DNA from: Neurospora tetrasperma FGSC 2508
Taxonomy: Eukaryota; Ascomycota; Sordariomycetes; Sordariales; Sordariaceae
Assembly (NCBI RefSeq): GCF_000213175.1
Contig: NW_009799179.1
Coordinates: 4,845,621 to 4,909,620, forward strand
DNA length: 64,000 nt
Direction of reading: 5' to 3'
A program made the translations under genes and the position numbers. Every line of letters starts with the position of its first letter. Position 1 is the stretch's first letter. The notes beneath the pieces are model-generated. The model did not search any database. It was given only the letters and a program-made list of their open reading frames with translations, and was not told the DNA's origin. Below are positions 35,200 to 48,031 of the stretch, one piece after another.

Positions 35200-38069
35200 A
35201 TGTCTACGGCTTGGGGGAAGGCCGGGCGCTTCACAGCCAAAGCACTTGGCATCAAACTCCAAGACAAAGACCCATACGATGAGGTTACTCGGGGCGAGTC
35301 CATCGTATCCAACCATACAACCAGTACCTTCGTGGAAGAACCACCTCATACAGTCGAGTTCCTGAGGGAAGTTATCCCTTCTGGACGGCAGTTGGGGGAC
35401 TACGCTCTTTCCCTCTTCCCCTTCACATCTTGGATTGGTCACTACAACCTACAATGGCTCCTAGGCGACCTTGTAGCCGGTAAGATCACACATCTCTTGT
35501 ACGTGTGCTTTTCAAACTCAGTATAGCTTACTCCTTGCCCAGGTATTACTATCGGTGCCATTGTCATTCCACAGGGCATGGCTTATGCTCAGCTTGCCAA
35601 CCTTGAACCCCAGTTTGGTCTATACTCGTCATTCATGGGCGTCTTGGTCTACTGGTTCTTTGCTACTTCGAAAGATATTACGATTGGCCCCGTCGCTGTC
35701 CTTTCCTCGCTGACCGGCGATATCGTTGCCAACGTCATGGCCGAGCTTCCCAACGTTCCGGGCCATGCTATCGCTTCTGCTCTGTCTATCCTCGCCGGCG
35801 CTGTTGTGCTCTTCATTGGCCTGATTCGGTGCGGTTGGATTGTCGATATTATCTCGCTTACTTCTCTTTCGGCATTCATGACCGGCTCGGCCCTCAACAT
35901 TGCCGTCGGACAGCTCCCAACCTTGATGGGCATCAAGGGCTTCTCAACCAGAGATCCGGCGTATCTTGTCTTCATCCACACCTTGCAAGGCTTGCCTCGT
36001 ACCAAGCTGGATGCTGCAATGGGCTTGACAGCACTTTTCATGCTTTACGGTATCCGGTCGCTTTGCAACTATATTGCCAAGCGTTGGCCGCAACACCAGC
36101 GAGTGGCCTTCTTCCTTTCGACATTGAGAACCGTGTTTGTGATTCTCTTGTACACCATGATCAGTTGGTTGGCCAATAAGGACCTTCCTAGAGGAACTTC
36201 GAAGTTCAAGATTCTCTTTGACGTTCCCAGAGGTATTTTCCACCCACATAATTTCCATCAATGTGCCAGTACTGACTATATTCAATAGGTTTCAGGAATG
36301 CTGCTGTTCCTGTGCTCGACAAGACACTCGCAAGCAAGCTTGCTGGTTCTCTTCCTGCCACTGTCATTGTCTTGTTGATCGAGCACATTGCCATTGCAAA
36401 GTCGTTCGGCCGTATCAACAACTACACTATCGACCCTTCCCAGGAAATGGTGGCCATTGGTGTCACTAACATGCTGGGCCCCTTCCTTGGTGCCTATGCT
36501 GCAACAGGCTCGTTCAGTCGTACCGCCGTCAAGTCTAAGGCGGGCGTGCGTACGCCCTTTGCCGGCGTCATCACTGCCATCGTAGTGTTGCTGGCTATTT
36601 ACGCCTTGCCTGCCGTGTTCTACTACATCCCGAACGCAGCTCTAGCTGCCGTCATTATTCATGCTGTCGGCGATTTGATCACACCCCCCAACACCGTCTA
36701 CCAGTTCTGGCTCGTCTCGCCCCTCGAAGTTATCATCTTCTTCGTCGGTGTTTTTGTCACCATCTTCTCCTCCATCGAGAATGGTATCTACTGCACAGTC
36801 TGCCTGTCTTTCGCCGTGCTCCTCTTCCGCATTCTCAAGGCCCAGGGCCGCTTCCTCGGCCGCGTCAAGGTTCACTCCGTTCTTGGCGACCACGTCATCG
36901 GCGACGATCCTAGGAAGCCCGTGGATGGAGGTTACGGCACCTTCGCCGGCAGTGGCTCATCAGATGCTCCCTACCGCAACATCTTCCTCCCCCTCACGCA
37001 CGCGGACGGCTCCAACCCGGAAATTGAACTGGACAACCCTTACCCAGGCATCTTCATCTACCGCTTCTCCGAAGGCTTCAACTACCCCAACGCCAGCCAC
37101 ACACTCGAGTACATGGTCCGGTACATCCACCAGAACACGCGCCGCACCACGCTCTCGCACTTTGACGGGCCCGGCGACCGACCCTGGAACGACCCCGGCC
37201 CCTCCAAGCGCAAGCTCAAGGCCGCCACGCGCGCCGGTATCGACTCCAACGAAGTCGGCGTCAACTTGCACCTCCCCACCCTCAAGGCCATCATCCTCGA
37301 CTTCAGCTCCGTCAACAACATCGACATCACCTCGGTCCAACAGCTCATAGACGTGCGCAACCAGCTCGACCGGTACGCGAGCCCGGACGTCGTCGACTGG
37401 CACGTCGCTTGCATCAGCAACCGCTGGACCAAGCGCGCCCTTGTCTCCGCCGGCTTTGGATACCCCTCAACTTTGCCGGACGGCCAGATCCGCAGGTGGA
37501 AGTCTATTTTTAGCGTGGCCGAGATAGGGGGCGAGCAGAGCGCTGCTGCCACAGCAGAGCAGGAGGTCAACGAGAAGGAATTCGGCCCCACCTTGTCCTC
37601 TCGCGGACGTGCTGCTCAACAACACCAACGTGGCTCGTCGATGGATATCGAATCCGGCTCCAACACCGATGACGCTGAAGCCGCAGGCAACCTCAAGGCC
37701 ACGGCCTCGGGCTCCGAAAGGATACCCGCTGCTGCTGCTGCCGCCGCTCGCTCGCGGTTCGGTGGTGGCCGCACCGTGGCCGTGCACGGCATCAACAGGC
37801 CGCTGTTCCACGTCGACTTGACGAGTGCGTTGCAGAGCGCCATCGCCAATGTGGAGGCTAGGGCGGAGTTTACTGCTGCTACTAAGTCTTCTATCAAGGG
37901 CATGGAGCATCTTGCTACGCCCACGCCTACGTCTCAAAGTCAAGAGAACTTTCAGGGCGGCAACACTTCCGATGGATCGGTGACGACGAACTCGAAGCCG
38001 ACGCCGGGGGCGTCGCTTCCTCCTTATGACATGGTTGATCCTCAGAAGGAAGGCTTGTCATCGCCATGA
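35200..38069 (+). CDS. SulP/SLC26-family sulfate permease with STAS domain
   Basis: Three exons, 35200-35479, 35543-36232 and 36289-38069 (introns 63 and 56 nt), give 916 residues. The membrane domain carries the SulP signature GAIVIPQGMAYAQLANLEPQFGLYSSF, and about 10-12 hydrophobic segments span residues 90-540. The EHIAIAKSFGRINNY motif and GAYAATGSFSRTAVKSKAG (anion-binding region) are present. A cytosolic STAS domain follows (about 590-790): the beta strand LKAIILDFSSVNNIDITSVQ is clear and there is an inserted basic loop. The last 120 residues are disordered with a short poly-Ala run. It imports sulfate at the plasma membrane with protons, as Sul1/Sul2, SutB and Neurospora CYS-13/CYS-14 do. 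I cannot tell which Neurospora permease it corresponds to; the long tail is unusual. Confidence 0.92.
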
Positions 38070-38896
38070 TTTATGGAGCGGATGAGCGGAGTTTGCTTTT
38101 TCTTTTATGTTTCCTTCTTCTTAAACAATTTTTTTTTTCTTGGGTTGTTTTGAGTGTCGAAAAATGATGATGCATTGAAAGCAAGCGTTAGCTATTAGAA
38201 TTTATGTCATTCACGGGGGGCGGCAAAATGGGACAGGATTATATCTAATGTGGCTCGGATCATGGGTTTTCAAGGGGATCACGGGTAGACACCGAACTGG
38301 TCTGGATGTTGCTGGCATTTTTGTGGTTCACGGTCTAAAATACCCCTTTGCAGTTGCATGTTTTGGTTTTGTATATACCGTTATCTTACACCGATATAGA
38401 GAGAAAGATATAGAGGACTGTCAGGACATTTGATGATTTACCAGGGCAATATTTACTATGTGTTGCTCCGAGTCATGCCTGGTGGTAATAATTTGAAATA
38501 ACGGAGAGTTGAGTACTCGCGTCTATCAATCTGAATAAACCAAGTTCAAGCTTTCCAAAGTGCGTTGCTGTTCGCCTGCTTTTCCGCATACGTCTGGGTG
38601 TGAAACTGATGAATCATGATTCCGCAAGAGACCAAAAGAAGAAAAAAAAGGAAAAAAGAAAAAAAAGAAAAAAAATAACCTGGAGGCACTACCTCCTATA
38701 TAGTTCTGCTATCCATAAAAATGGTACATTGAAGCCAAGGCAAGCACCCCTCCAATCCACCCTGATGTTTGTCATATGAAGGATAACGCCATATAATGAT
38801 ACCCCATCTTGCCAGAAATAATGCATTGCACCCACAGCCATATTCACATCCACCGCTCGCTCCTTCCCCGCTTTTTATATATACAACTTCCTCTTC
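38070..38896. other. Convergent gap between permease and ubr1
   Basis: About 830 nt of 3' flanks, AT-rich, with T-rich tracts after the permease stop and a purine-only tract at 38633-38677. No coding signal. Confidence 0.55.
38633..38677. repeat. Purine (A/G) low-complexity tract
   Basis: Uninterrupted A/G stretch dominated by A-runs, between two convergent genes. Confidence 0.9.
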
Positions 38897-41800
38897 TTAA
38901 AGTGTCTCCCAACCCCCGTTATTGATGTCCCCCTCAAGCTTACGGCTAATGAAGCTCTGAATACCATGGCTGAGCCACAGATTGCGCAACATGGAATCAT
39001 ACCGTTTCTGATGGAGATAAAGCAGCCGTCCATGACGGAGACCGAGATCCACCTCGCCGTACTTGTCGATGTAGGGCGCGTTGCTGAAGGATCCTGAGAG
39101 GCGATGGAGGTAGAAGATGCAGCATCTTCGGATATTGAGGAAGAGACCTATGTTCTTTTGGCACCTGATGAAAAAGAATTAAAGGTTGGCATTTGACTGA
39201 ATAGAATAGAGAGGGGTATATGGGGGGAAAGGGTGCAGTTCAGGTCAAAGCCGAATGTAGAACTTACTTTCTCATGTGTTGCTGGCAACCGCCAATCCTC
39301 ATGGTTTTGCCTCTGCCTTCCCTATCCTCTACCGCGCAACAGATGCTTTGACCGCAGAACAGATCTCCACAGAAGAGACAGAGCATAGGGTCAGAAATGT
39401 CCTTGCCCTTGGTAGGACACTTCCTCCGCGTACACTCCTCAATGAGCGTGGCGTAGTTCTTGGGAAGGCCGACAAGCTCGAAGATGCCCGGGTGGCTCAG
39501 CACTGCCGAAGGCGGCAACAACTTATTGTCGTCGGCGGCGAGGGTTGAATGTTCTGCGTCCCAGCAAGTCTGATGCTCTATCCAGCCAGATACGAGCTGG
39601 GAAATTCGCGAGTCCGGCGTGAGGGAAGCTAGCATTGCGTCGAATGAGGGAAGTTTCAGCGTCTCGGTGAGGCGCTCGAGCTCCTTCTGTTCAGGATTGG
39701 GCGAGACGCGGCTGTTGAAATCGATATTGTACCTTGCGTAAAGCAGGATGGCGCACTTGCGAAGGAACGTAAGTGCATAGTTCCTGATGAACCGGTACCA
39801 GCCCTCCCAGCTGTCCAATCCAGGCTGGTCGAACGCCTTGTTCTCCCCAGTAGAGCCTTGGACCCTGTACCTCTCGGAAAAGCCCAAGTCCATTCGTACA
39901 ACTGTTTCGCAAAATGAAGCGAAGTTAGCCAGTTCGGGCGACATTTCGTCTTTGCGGTCGCTGAAAATCTTTGACATCCACATAGTGGCAGGCATGTTGC
40001 GGCCCATGTGGTAAACCACTTTGGTGATCTCGGCAAGGTAGCAAAGCCTCACGATGTGGGCGATTTCAAACCTTTGTGCTGGGACAACGCCAAAGACACA
40101 TTCGCACAAGAAAACGAAAGGATCTTGGCTGAGAAGGGGAGGATACTCCCGATAAGGTTGTCTCGCGCTGTCGGTTTCGGCATCCTTATATTGTGCAATG
40201 AACAGCTGGCAATGCTGACGTTCGCTGTCTCTCCGAAACTCGGTGTCGATCCTGTTGTCTCCAGCCTCTCTGAGTCCGCCTACAGTGATGAAAGTCGTCA
40301 CTGTCTCAGTCAGAATACGGAGGTGGGTAAGGACTTGTTCAGGAATCTTCTCGAGTAAGGTCATTCCATAGTCCACTTCCACCCCGCGCTGCTGAATTTC
40401 AATAGCTGCAATAGAAAAGCCCACCGAGCGAGCAAGAGCATCGCTGCAAGCCAGCTCATCATCTCGCACTGTCTCCGGAAGATCATGGTGCGAGTTGATG
40501 CCGTTTTTCCGCAATGTATCTCGAAGACGACGGTACGCAGAGACCAGCTCTCTCATCATGCTGTTCCCTTCGGCAGGGGTAGCCCCTCGGCTGCTAACCT
40601 CAGTAGCTGAGATGATCGAGAAGGAGTCACTGAATGGCGTCCCGCTTGACCTTGAACGGGCCCCTAGGTCTACCCAGGCATCGCCAAACAGCTGAGCTGA
40701 ATCTTCAGCAAGACTGTGGACCATTGTTCTCGCCGTGTACGTTGCAAACGAATGCTGGATTTGGTCTGGAGGCCTTGCCGCTCCCAGGACATAATATGCA
40801 GAATGCAGCTGTTTGTCCAGCCATGTGTTAAATGACTCACATGGTGATAATGGACCAGGATAGGATTCTTCTTGTCCTTTCCAGACGATGGGGAGGAATG
40901 CATTGCCTAAAGCCTTGCACAAGGGGCATACAAACTCCAGCCTACTCGTGTCCTCAGGCGGATGTCTTGCGATCTGCTGATTATGACGGCGTACAGTGGC
41001 ATCAAAGTATGCTTCAAAGCATCCATAATGCATGATATGGCCGCACCCAGTCGAAACAGGGCCGGAACGAGACAGGTGCGATGGGAAGCCTTTGCCAATA
41101 ACGGAGCGCTCAGCCTCAAATATCTTTCCCTCCTGGTCAACCTTTTGAACAATCTGGCGGTTCTCATGAGCAAGTCCAAAGGGCCGCATACTCTCTGCAG
41201 ACCTGTCCAAGTTTTCGGGTGTCTTGAACGCTTCCCTCACGAAATCCGGATCCTGGAGATCAGTCTGCCGATAAATGTTGCTCTCAGTGAAGAAGGCGAA
41301 GGATCCGTAAAGGCGACGGTCATCTGTATCTTCCTGGCACAGAATGCATGTTCCTGATGGATACTTCCAAAAGTTTTTATGCTCCTCGGCAGCTGGCATG
41401 TCCTCGTCCTCATCGATATCGTCCACATCACCCCAGTCGATTTCTCCTTGCTTCTCCATGAAACTCTTTTGCTGGGCCTGGAACTGTGCCATAACACGAG
41501 CTTGACGCGCTAGTGCAGCCTTCTTCTTCTTCTCGCGCTCCTCGTCAGTGTTCTGGCTGTCGGGCAAACCAGCGTCAATATGGTCTACTGAGAGACCAAG
41601 GCTATGATAAGCAGACTCGAACTCATGGGGCCGCTGTTGCCGCATCTTCTTGAGAATCAAGTGGATCTTGGGGTGAACTGTCTTGAAAGCATCTTCGGCG
41701 GTAAGGAGGTTCAAGAGTGCCACGATGGTCTTTGCCGTAGGGTTCTCTGGCATGAAGTTGCTGCGCGCCTGGTGACTGAGAGAACGAGAGATGAATGACG

Positions 41801-44800
41801 GTTGCTGACCATCCTCCTCACCTGTTTTATCTTCCTTGATGGCGATCAAAACCAGATGCAGGACAACTTGAAGGAAGGTCTCAACTCGAGTCGTGGGCAC
41901 CTGGGGTGTAAACTTGGAGGATGAGAGAGTGTAGAGCAGGGAATAGTAGATAATCTGGGCGAACATGCCTGTCCGGGTGAAATCAGACAGCCCGGCAAAG
42001 ACTCCAGAAGTGATTGGACGAAGATTGGGCTCATACACGACATCCTCAATCGACTGCCCAGTCTTCTTAGCCATGCACTTGCGCCATGCCATTTCCGACT
42101 CTTCGCGTTGGTTCTTGTTGTAGTGCGCGATGTAAGGATCCACATCCTCAATGAACTCTGGCTTAAGCTCGAATGTGCCAACATCTGTCAGTCCCTCGGG
42201 TGCCTTGTAGATGGTCATTTCGTCCAACAGCTTGTGGAAGTCCTCGTGTTCGTGGAACTTGTCCGGCAGTTTGTTGCAGATTTCCGAAAACGACAACGGT
42301 TTGAAGCAAAGGACGTGCGTGAGGTCACGTCGCATGGCCGCGATGAGGGGGCTGGCTTTGAGACGCATGGCCGAGTTGAGGGGCCTAGCTTCATCCTCAT
42401 TTTGCGTAAGAGATGTACGGTCACTTACGAGGACAACGAGCAGATGAAGCATGTCTTCCACAACATCCAAATGTTGACCATCGTCTTGGGCCTTGGACTT
42501 TTGTTCAAAGAACCCTTTGATCCACATCTCCATGCCGTAGCGGTCAACGATCGAGGCAAGAACACGGCTTGGGTCGCAGACAACAAGAGCGGTCTGCAAT
42601 AGAAATACGTCCCTATTGTGAGCAACATCTCTCTGGCTAACACCGCGGTAAGTCCCTCCTTGGTGACGCAAGCTCAACCCATTCCTCACCCACATGCCCG
42701 CCTTCATCTGCGCAAGCCAGGCACATACCCTGAGCGGGAAATCAAAGGCCACAAGGAGGTAATCTTCCGGTGTGAAGTTACCACGAGGCATGGACTTTCG
42801 ACCCATCGGCTGAGGTTTTGCTAGCAAATCGCAGGTTTCGAAAGTCAGGAGCTTGCGCAGGTCGTCAACGCTCATCGATTTGCCGCACTCGATAAGCCAC
42901 GACAAGGTGTAGTGAAGGGCATGATGAAAACTGTTAGGTTGCTCTTCTACCACAAAGTGGACGACCTTGAAGCTTCGCCCAGTTGGCTCAAACTCAAAAT
43001 CTGTAAGGTTTCTAAAGGAAATCTCTTCCTTGATTTCTGACTGGTTAAACCGGTGACGCTCAGCACCAAGTGAGTTGATAATGGTAACCTTTGCAGCCAG
43101 TCTGATTGCATTGTTGACATACTGCAAACCGTGTTCCTTGACGTTCCGGAAGGATTGGGCGAACTGTCTGCAAAGTCTGTTGATCTCCCGTGTGACAAGA
43201 GACGCGCTGATCCAGCTATCTGTCTCATATTCGACGTGTTCGCCGACAGCCCTGACGTTCGGGCAGATACCTTGATGCAACTTGACGAGGTCGAGGAACT
43301 GCATCATATATCGCTCCTCTGTCCGGAGGCGTTCCTGAACGTGCGGAGACCCAAAGAGATACTTGAGATCTAAGAAGAAATGATACATGCGCCGGTTCGT
43401 AACCGAGCCTGAATCGAAGGACAAGACTGCGTTGCTTGCCACGTCCCAAGGGTGTCCCACTTGACGAGTGGTCAAAAATGTGTATAGAATGGCCATCAGA
43501 CTGGTAAGGAAATTTCCCCGCTCAACGATTTCAGCAGTGATGGAGGGAGTTGTCAACATCTGTAAGGAGATATTGATGATGGAGTGATCAGGCTCACGAT
43601 CGCCGATGAGGTACAACTGAGCCAGAGTGGTGTAAAGGCCAGCAAACCGCAAGCCGAGTACACGTTTGAACTCGGGGATCGTAACGACGGTTGAGATGTA
43701 TAATGACCGAAGATCACAGCGAACCTTCTTCCACATCCGCAAGTCAAATAATATCAGCCAGTCTAGGCGGACTCGCTCGAAAAGGTCTTCGGCAACCGGA
43801 ATGCTACTTTCCTCCACGTAGCCGGCAGGAGTCTGCAACCAGTAACGTCCAGGATTTGGAGGCGATGTCTTGGCTTTCGGACTGCCTGGGGTCTTTGGAA
43901 TGTCGAGGTGGGCCTTGGTGTAGATATTTGGCGCGATGAGCGGCTCGGCGGTATCGGAATCATCAGGAGTGTGCTCGCGTTCCCGAATGGCTCGTCGGTG
44001 AGCCGTAGCAGTAGTCGGTGCCGGAGGGGGAGGTGGCGGAAGAGGACGGCCACCAGCAGCGGCCGGGGCTACCTGCACCACCCTAACTTCTCGCCAGTCC
44101 GTCATGGCAACATCATCCCCAGCTGCGTCGCCTTGTTCGTCAAGCATCATGACATCTTCGTCCCCCTCCTCATCTTCATCCATTTCTCCACCAGAGACAA
44201 TGATGTCGTCCCCGTCTTCATCGTCTTCATCCCCTTCATCTTCGCCAGCCTCACGAGCCTCTGCCATCCTACGGGCAGCTTGACGTGCCTGAAGCAAAAG
44301 CCTGCCTTGCTGCTCGTAGAACCCGCTTGGTACGTTCTCTTCTTGGTCAATACGGTCTTCATCGTCAATGCCATCTTTGCCGACAATGGCATGTGCCGCA
44401 GGGCTACCTTTCCTCCAAGGCTTAAGCATTTCCTCGCACACGATGTTTCTCAAAAGCTGATGGTCGTGGCCAACTCGGCAGCCAGAGATATCTCTAAGCC
44501 ACTCAATTATGGTGCCGCACATTTGCTCTCTGAAGGTATCCCGGGAAGAGCGAATGGTAACGGTAACCCTTATCCTCTCAAGTACCTCGGCTACTTCGAG
44601 CAGCTTTTCCAGACTGCTGTCGTACATCAGGATACTCCTACCAATGGCATCGGTCTCGTAAGCAGCTTTCAAGCCATTTGCAAGCGTGGTGTTGCACGCC
44701 CGAGCCACTTGGTCACGCACATCGACCACGGTGTGCTTTTCATCATTCCATAGCAGAACGGCATATTCCCCCGGCGAGTCAGTCTCTCCACCGCAGTAGG

Positions 44801-45470
44801 TCGATGATAACCTCGAGAGCCTCTCATCCTCCTGGATAGACTGAACAGTTTTGGTTTGGCGGAGCTGCTCGGGGGCGCAAGAGATGACGTCGCACATGTA
44901 GTCGAAGACGCGGCCGATGGTCATCCTGATATTCCTGACCAGATCCTCTGGAAGTTCTGTCGCTTTTCCCTTGCCCTTGTCGCGGTCGCCCTCCCACATC
45001 GAATGTATTGTACAGAACATGGGCCGCTTCCACGCTTCCAAATCTCCGCAATCGCAACATCCGCTGTTTCCGGGCGAGATACTGATTCGCACCATATGGC
45101 CTGTGTGGTCGGTGGCTTCGAAGCACTTGCTGCACAGGCAGCAGGTGTCGTCTGCGCTACAGGTCTTGCACGCATACGATGCTTCTCCTTGTTTGAATAT
45201 GTGACCGCAGGCCTTGCCACGCGCGGCTTCGGTGTATTCGGCGCCCTCGACCGCGCCTTGGGCATCCCTGAGCTTGAGGGAAGTGTTTCGTGGATCCCCT
45301 TGGGGAAAGAAGAGCTTCATGTATTCGTTTTTCCCACCAGCCATGGACCAAAACAGGGTGAGAAGAAGTTCCCGCGATGCCTCTTCGCTGTAGCGGTATC
45401 GGTATTTGCCAGGCATCGCCAGCAAGGCCTGGCAGAGCTGCTGCTCCTGTGTCGACATCTGGGCTTCCAT
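38897..45470 (-). CDS. ubr1: E3 ubiquitin ligase UBR1 (N-recognin of the Arg/N-degron pathway)
   Basis: Two exons, 45470-39268 and 39164-38897, with a 103-nt intron (GTAAGT..CATCAG), give 2156 residues. A UBR box occupies residues 86-157 (CGHIFKQGE, CKTCSADDTCCLCSKCF, CCDCGD), which binds basic N-terminal residues. A ClpS-like domain (about 230-315, LLWNDEKHTVVDV) recognises bulky hydrophobic N-termini. An acidic Asp/Glu tract lies at about 405-460. KAGMWVRNG and the HNRDVFLLQTAL region match yeast Ubr1. The RING-H2 runs about 1375-1520 (CILCQED, CGHIMHYGCF, FVCPLCKAL), and the C-terminal UBLC autoinhibitory region contains CLFCGDLFCGQSICC. Exon 2 gives the conserved end (GLFLNIRRCCIFYLHR..YIDKYGEVDLGLRHGRLLYL). 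It works with an E2 of the Rad6 type in cytosol and nucleus. Length is close to yeast Ubr1 (1950). Confidence 0.96.
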
Positions 45471-47529
45471 GGTGGAAGAATCGTCGGTGTTCGGGTCTAG
45501 GTAGCGCTCGGTATAGACATCCAGGTGGCGTTATCGGGTTCTGAGGCGAAGACTTTGTCGATGTCAGAGTCGTGCTTCACCAGTCGTCTAAGGATCGGTG
45601 TTTAGGAGGTGGATGCGATGGTGTCGGTGTCTTGAGGGTATGATGATGTTGTTGTTGCGCGAGACAGTAGAATCGCTGACGGAGTGTAGCAGTATGTATC
45701 CAAGGATCCTATCTGAAGCGTCCACCGCTTGTTTGCGTTCGAAAATCGAGGAGGGTTCCAGACCGGTAACAAGATGGGCGAAAAAAGGGCCTGAGCTGAG
45801 AGCGATGACCAGCACGATAGAGGGGATCGCGGGGTAGACGGAGCCAGCGATAGGCAGGCACCCTGGTATTTATTAGCTTTGAATGGTTGGCGCCGCCTCA
45901 AAGAATGTGGTTCTGTGACGTGGTAGTTGGATTGTTAAAGTGTAGAGGTAGGTAGGTACCTATGTTAGGTTATTCTGGTCCTTTCTTCGCCTTCCCGTCC
46001 AATATGATTGTTGGCAGCCGAGGGCAGTCGGACTATTGAATTTTGGGCCCTGTACCTGAGCGAGCCGGGCTGTTGGCTTGTTGTTGGTACCGAACAGCGG
46101 TTACAGGGCAGTTTTCCTTTTCCGTGGGGCTGGCTTTGAAGACTAGTTGAGTCAATTAGGTGGCGTTCTGTGACTCGTCGATGGATTGGCTTCTGTCGGT
46201 TAACCAACACCCGACCGTCAGGACCGTTCCTCCGAGTTCCTTCTTAATTGCAGATCCTGTGGGGGGGTTGAATCGGGCTTCTATGGCCGCTGTTGATCCA
46301 TTGCGAGTTCCGTTGGTGCCATTTGGCCTAACACCCAATTCAATACTGCAGTGGTAGACATGCCGTCGGAGCAATGTTACCCAGGTAGGTTTGCAGTCCT
46401 AAGTGCACCGACACTTGAGACTCCATTAAAAGCTCCTACCATCTTTGACCATAGTAGCTCATTCCCACCATAGAGGTATCTTTACCTATCGACATTTGCG
46501 AGACAGATCCAGCAGCGAGCTTCGGTATTTTGTGAACAAGAAGGTGCACTGACGCGAGTAGAGGTACGTCAGTGGGGGGCTGCACTCCGGGCCTTTAAGT
46601 AGAGGTAGAGGGTACTAGGAAGAGTGAAGCCCGGTTCCCTTCTTGACGTACAGTTATGAATGGTACTGCTTATGATAGGGAGCAACTAAACACTACAACT
46701 GGGCCACGCTTACCCTCAGAAGTACGCGTGTGCTTCCGCTACTATACCTAACCGAGCGACTTGTTACAAACTGAACCTCCCGTCCTGATGTCGTCCGCAC
46801 CGTATATTGATAACCATCCTCGTGCATTGCACCGTGTTGCTCCTGAAGTACCGGTAGAGGTACGGTAGGGACAGAACAAAAAGTTAGTAGGTCAAATGTA
46901 GAGGTTCCTCACCGAATAATCACCATGTCGAGTACCAGCCGGTAGGTACCTCTATACTCTACTACCTCTACATACCACATACCACAGGCCACAGTGCCAG
47001 CTAACGTAGCTTGCCAGGGGCTGGCGCTTGCTGTGTAAAAAATCCATGCCGTCCGACCGACCATCAAAGCCACTGCGTCAAGACGTCAGAGATTGCGAAG
47101 GTCAGCTCGAATTGCGCAGTTCATCGAACGCTTCAGCCTGCTACGCAACGCTGGGAAATTTAAAGCAGTTATTGCCCACACATACACACGTCCGAAATCC
47201 AGGCTGGGCCGTTCAGTTGCCGGGCTTGCTTCATGTTGAGGTTCCTCAGATCCAAAAGCTGGCAGAGATGATTGCTCAATGCTCTTACTCTTCAGCCTTG
47301 TAGTCGGGCTATGGTCATTCGTCTATGTGTCTTTCGCCATGGTGAATATTGATTTTGTACAGTACGGTAGAAATAGGGGCTTGGTAGGCAGAAGCGTCAG
47401 GAAAAGTCGTCCATTCCTCTAGCAATCAATGGCCGTCGACCACGTCCCACTTTCTCCCAGAGGCTGTCGTTTGATCCTTATCGAGTCGGCGTTTCCATGT
47501 CTTGAAAAGTTGCTCCCAAGTCGTCATGT
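45471..47529. other. 2 kb gap upstream of ubr1 with repeated GTAGAGGTA motifs
   Basis: Probably the ubr1 promoter and leader plus the 3' flank of qcr9. Between 45941 and 46980 the word GTAGAGGTA, or close variants on either strand, recurs about eight times, often followed by C or merged with GGTACC. No coding signal. Confidence 0.5.
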
Positions 47530-48031
47530 TTACTCCTCAGCCTCGACGTACTTGTGGCGGATGTCCTTCCATTGGCGCTGTTCTCCTCGTCAGCAACTGT
47601 TCCACACCAGTGTCAATTCAGTCGTAGGCTCGTACCCCCTTGTTGATCTTGTCCCAGACCTTGTCCATACCGTTGTCATAGGCCCTAGATGGTGTGATTG
47701 TTCAGCGACACATGATTTCCTGTCATATGTTTATCCGACTGTCGTGGGTACGTACAACTCGAAAGCGAAGGCACCAGCGAAGACAGCGCCGACAAAGGCG
47801 GTGTTGTTGCGGAAGAGGAGGCTGGGATGTCCGTTAGCTATCGGTGCTCGATTTGGCTTTGGCCCGGGAGATAGGGTCGGGGCCGGTGCCGGGCCGATGG
47901 GGGTGGGAGACGTGTGAGCATGCGCTCGGCGTTGCGGGGATACTTGCTTGTACAAAGCGGACTAGATTGGGAATGCGCGATTAGCATTGACGCGTTCCGA
48001 ACTGACGTGAGGGCAGAGAGATGCTCACCAT
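47530..48031 (-). CDS. qcr9: Ubiquinol-cytochrome c reductase subunit 9 (complex III, QCR9/UQCR10)
   Basis: A 59-residue one-helix subunit of the inner-membrane bc1 complex, spread over five exons: 48031-48029 (the ATG alone), 47961-47948, 47821-47756, 47684-47636 and 47577-47530. The assembled protein starts MSALYN and continues LLFRNNTAFVGAVFAGAFAFE (membrane helix) and AYDNGMDKVWDKINKG, then ends with WKDIRHKYVEAEE. All parts match the QCR9 family. Introns are 67, 126, 71 and 58 nt. The second starts with GCAAGT: using GC restores the Asn of the family motif and the frame, while the nearby GTATCC donor would break the frame. Divergent from pym. Confidence 0.9.
47822..47947 (-). other. qcr9: Non-canonical GC-AG intron in qcr9
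   Basis: Donor GCAAGT (47947-47942) and acceptor CCCAG (ending 47822). GCAAGT is the standard minor GC donor form. It is the only choice I found that keeps the reading frame and yields the conserved LYN-LFRN junction. Confidence 0.75.

Noticed and set aside
42385-42428. Possible intron in ubr1 with GTAAGT donor
   Set aside because: Only 44 nt, not a multiple of three, and removing it would break an intact, conserved frame.
43908-44753. 281-codon plus-strand frame
   Set aside because: Antisense of ubr1 (acidic region and ClpS-like domain).
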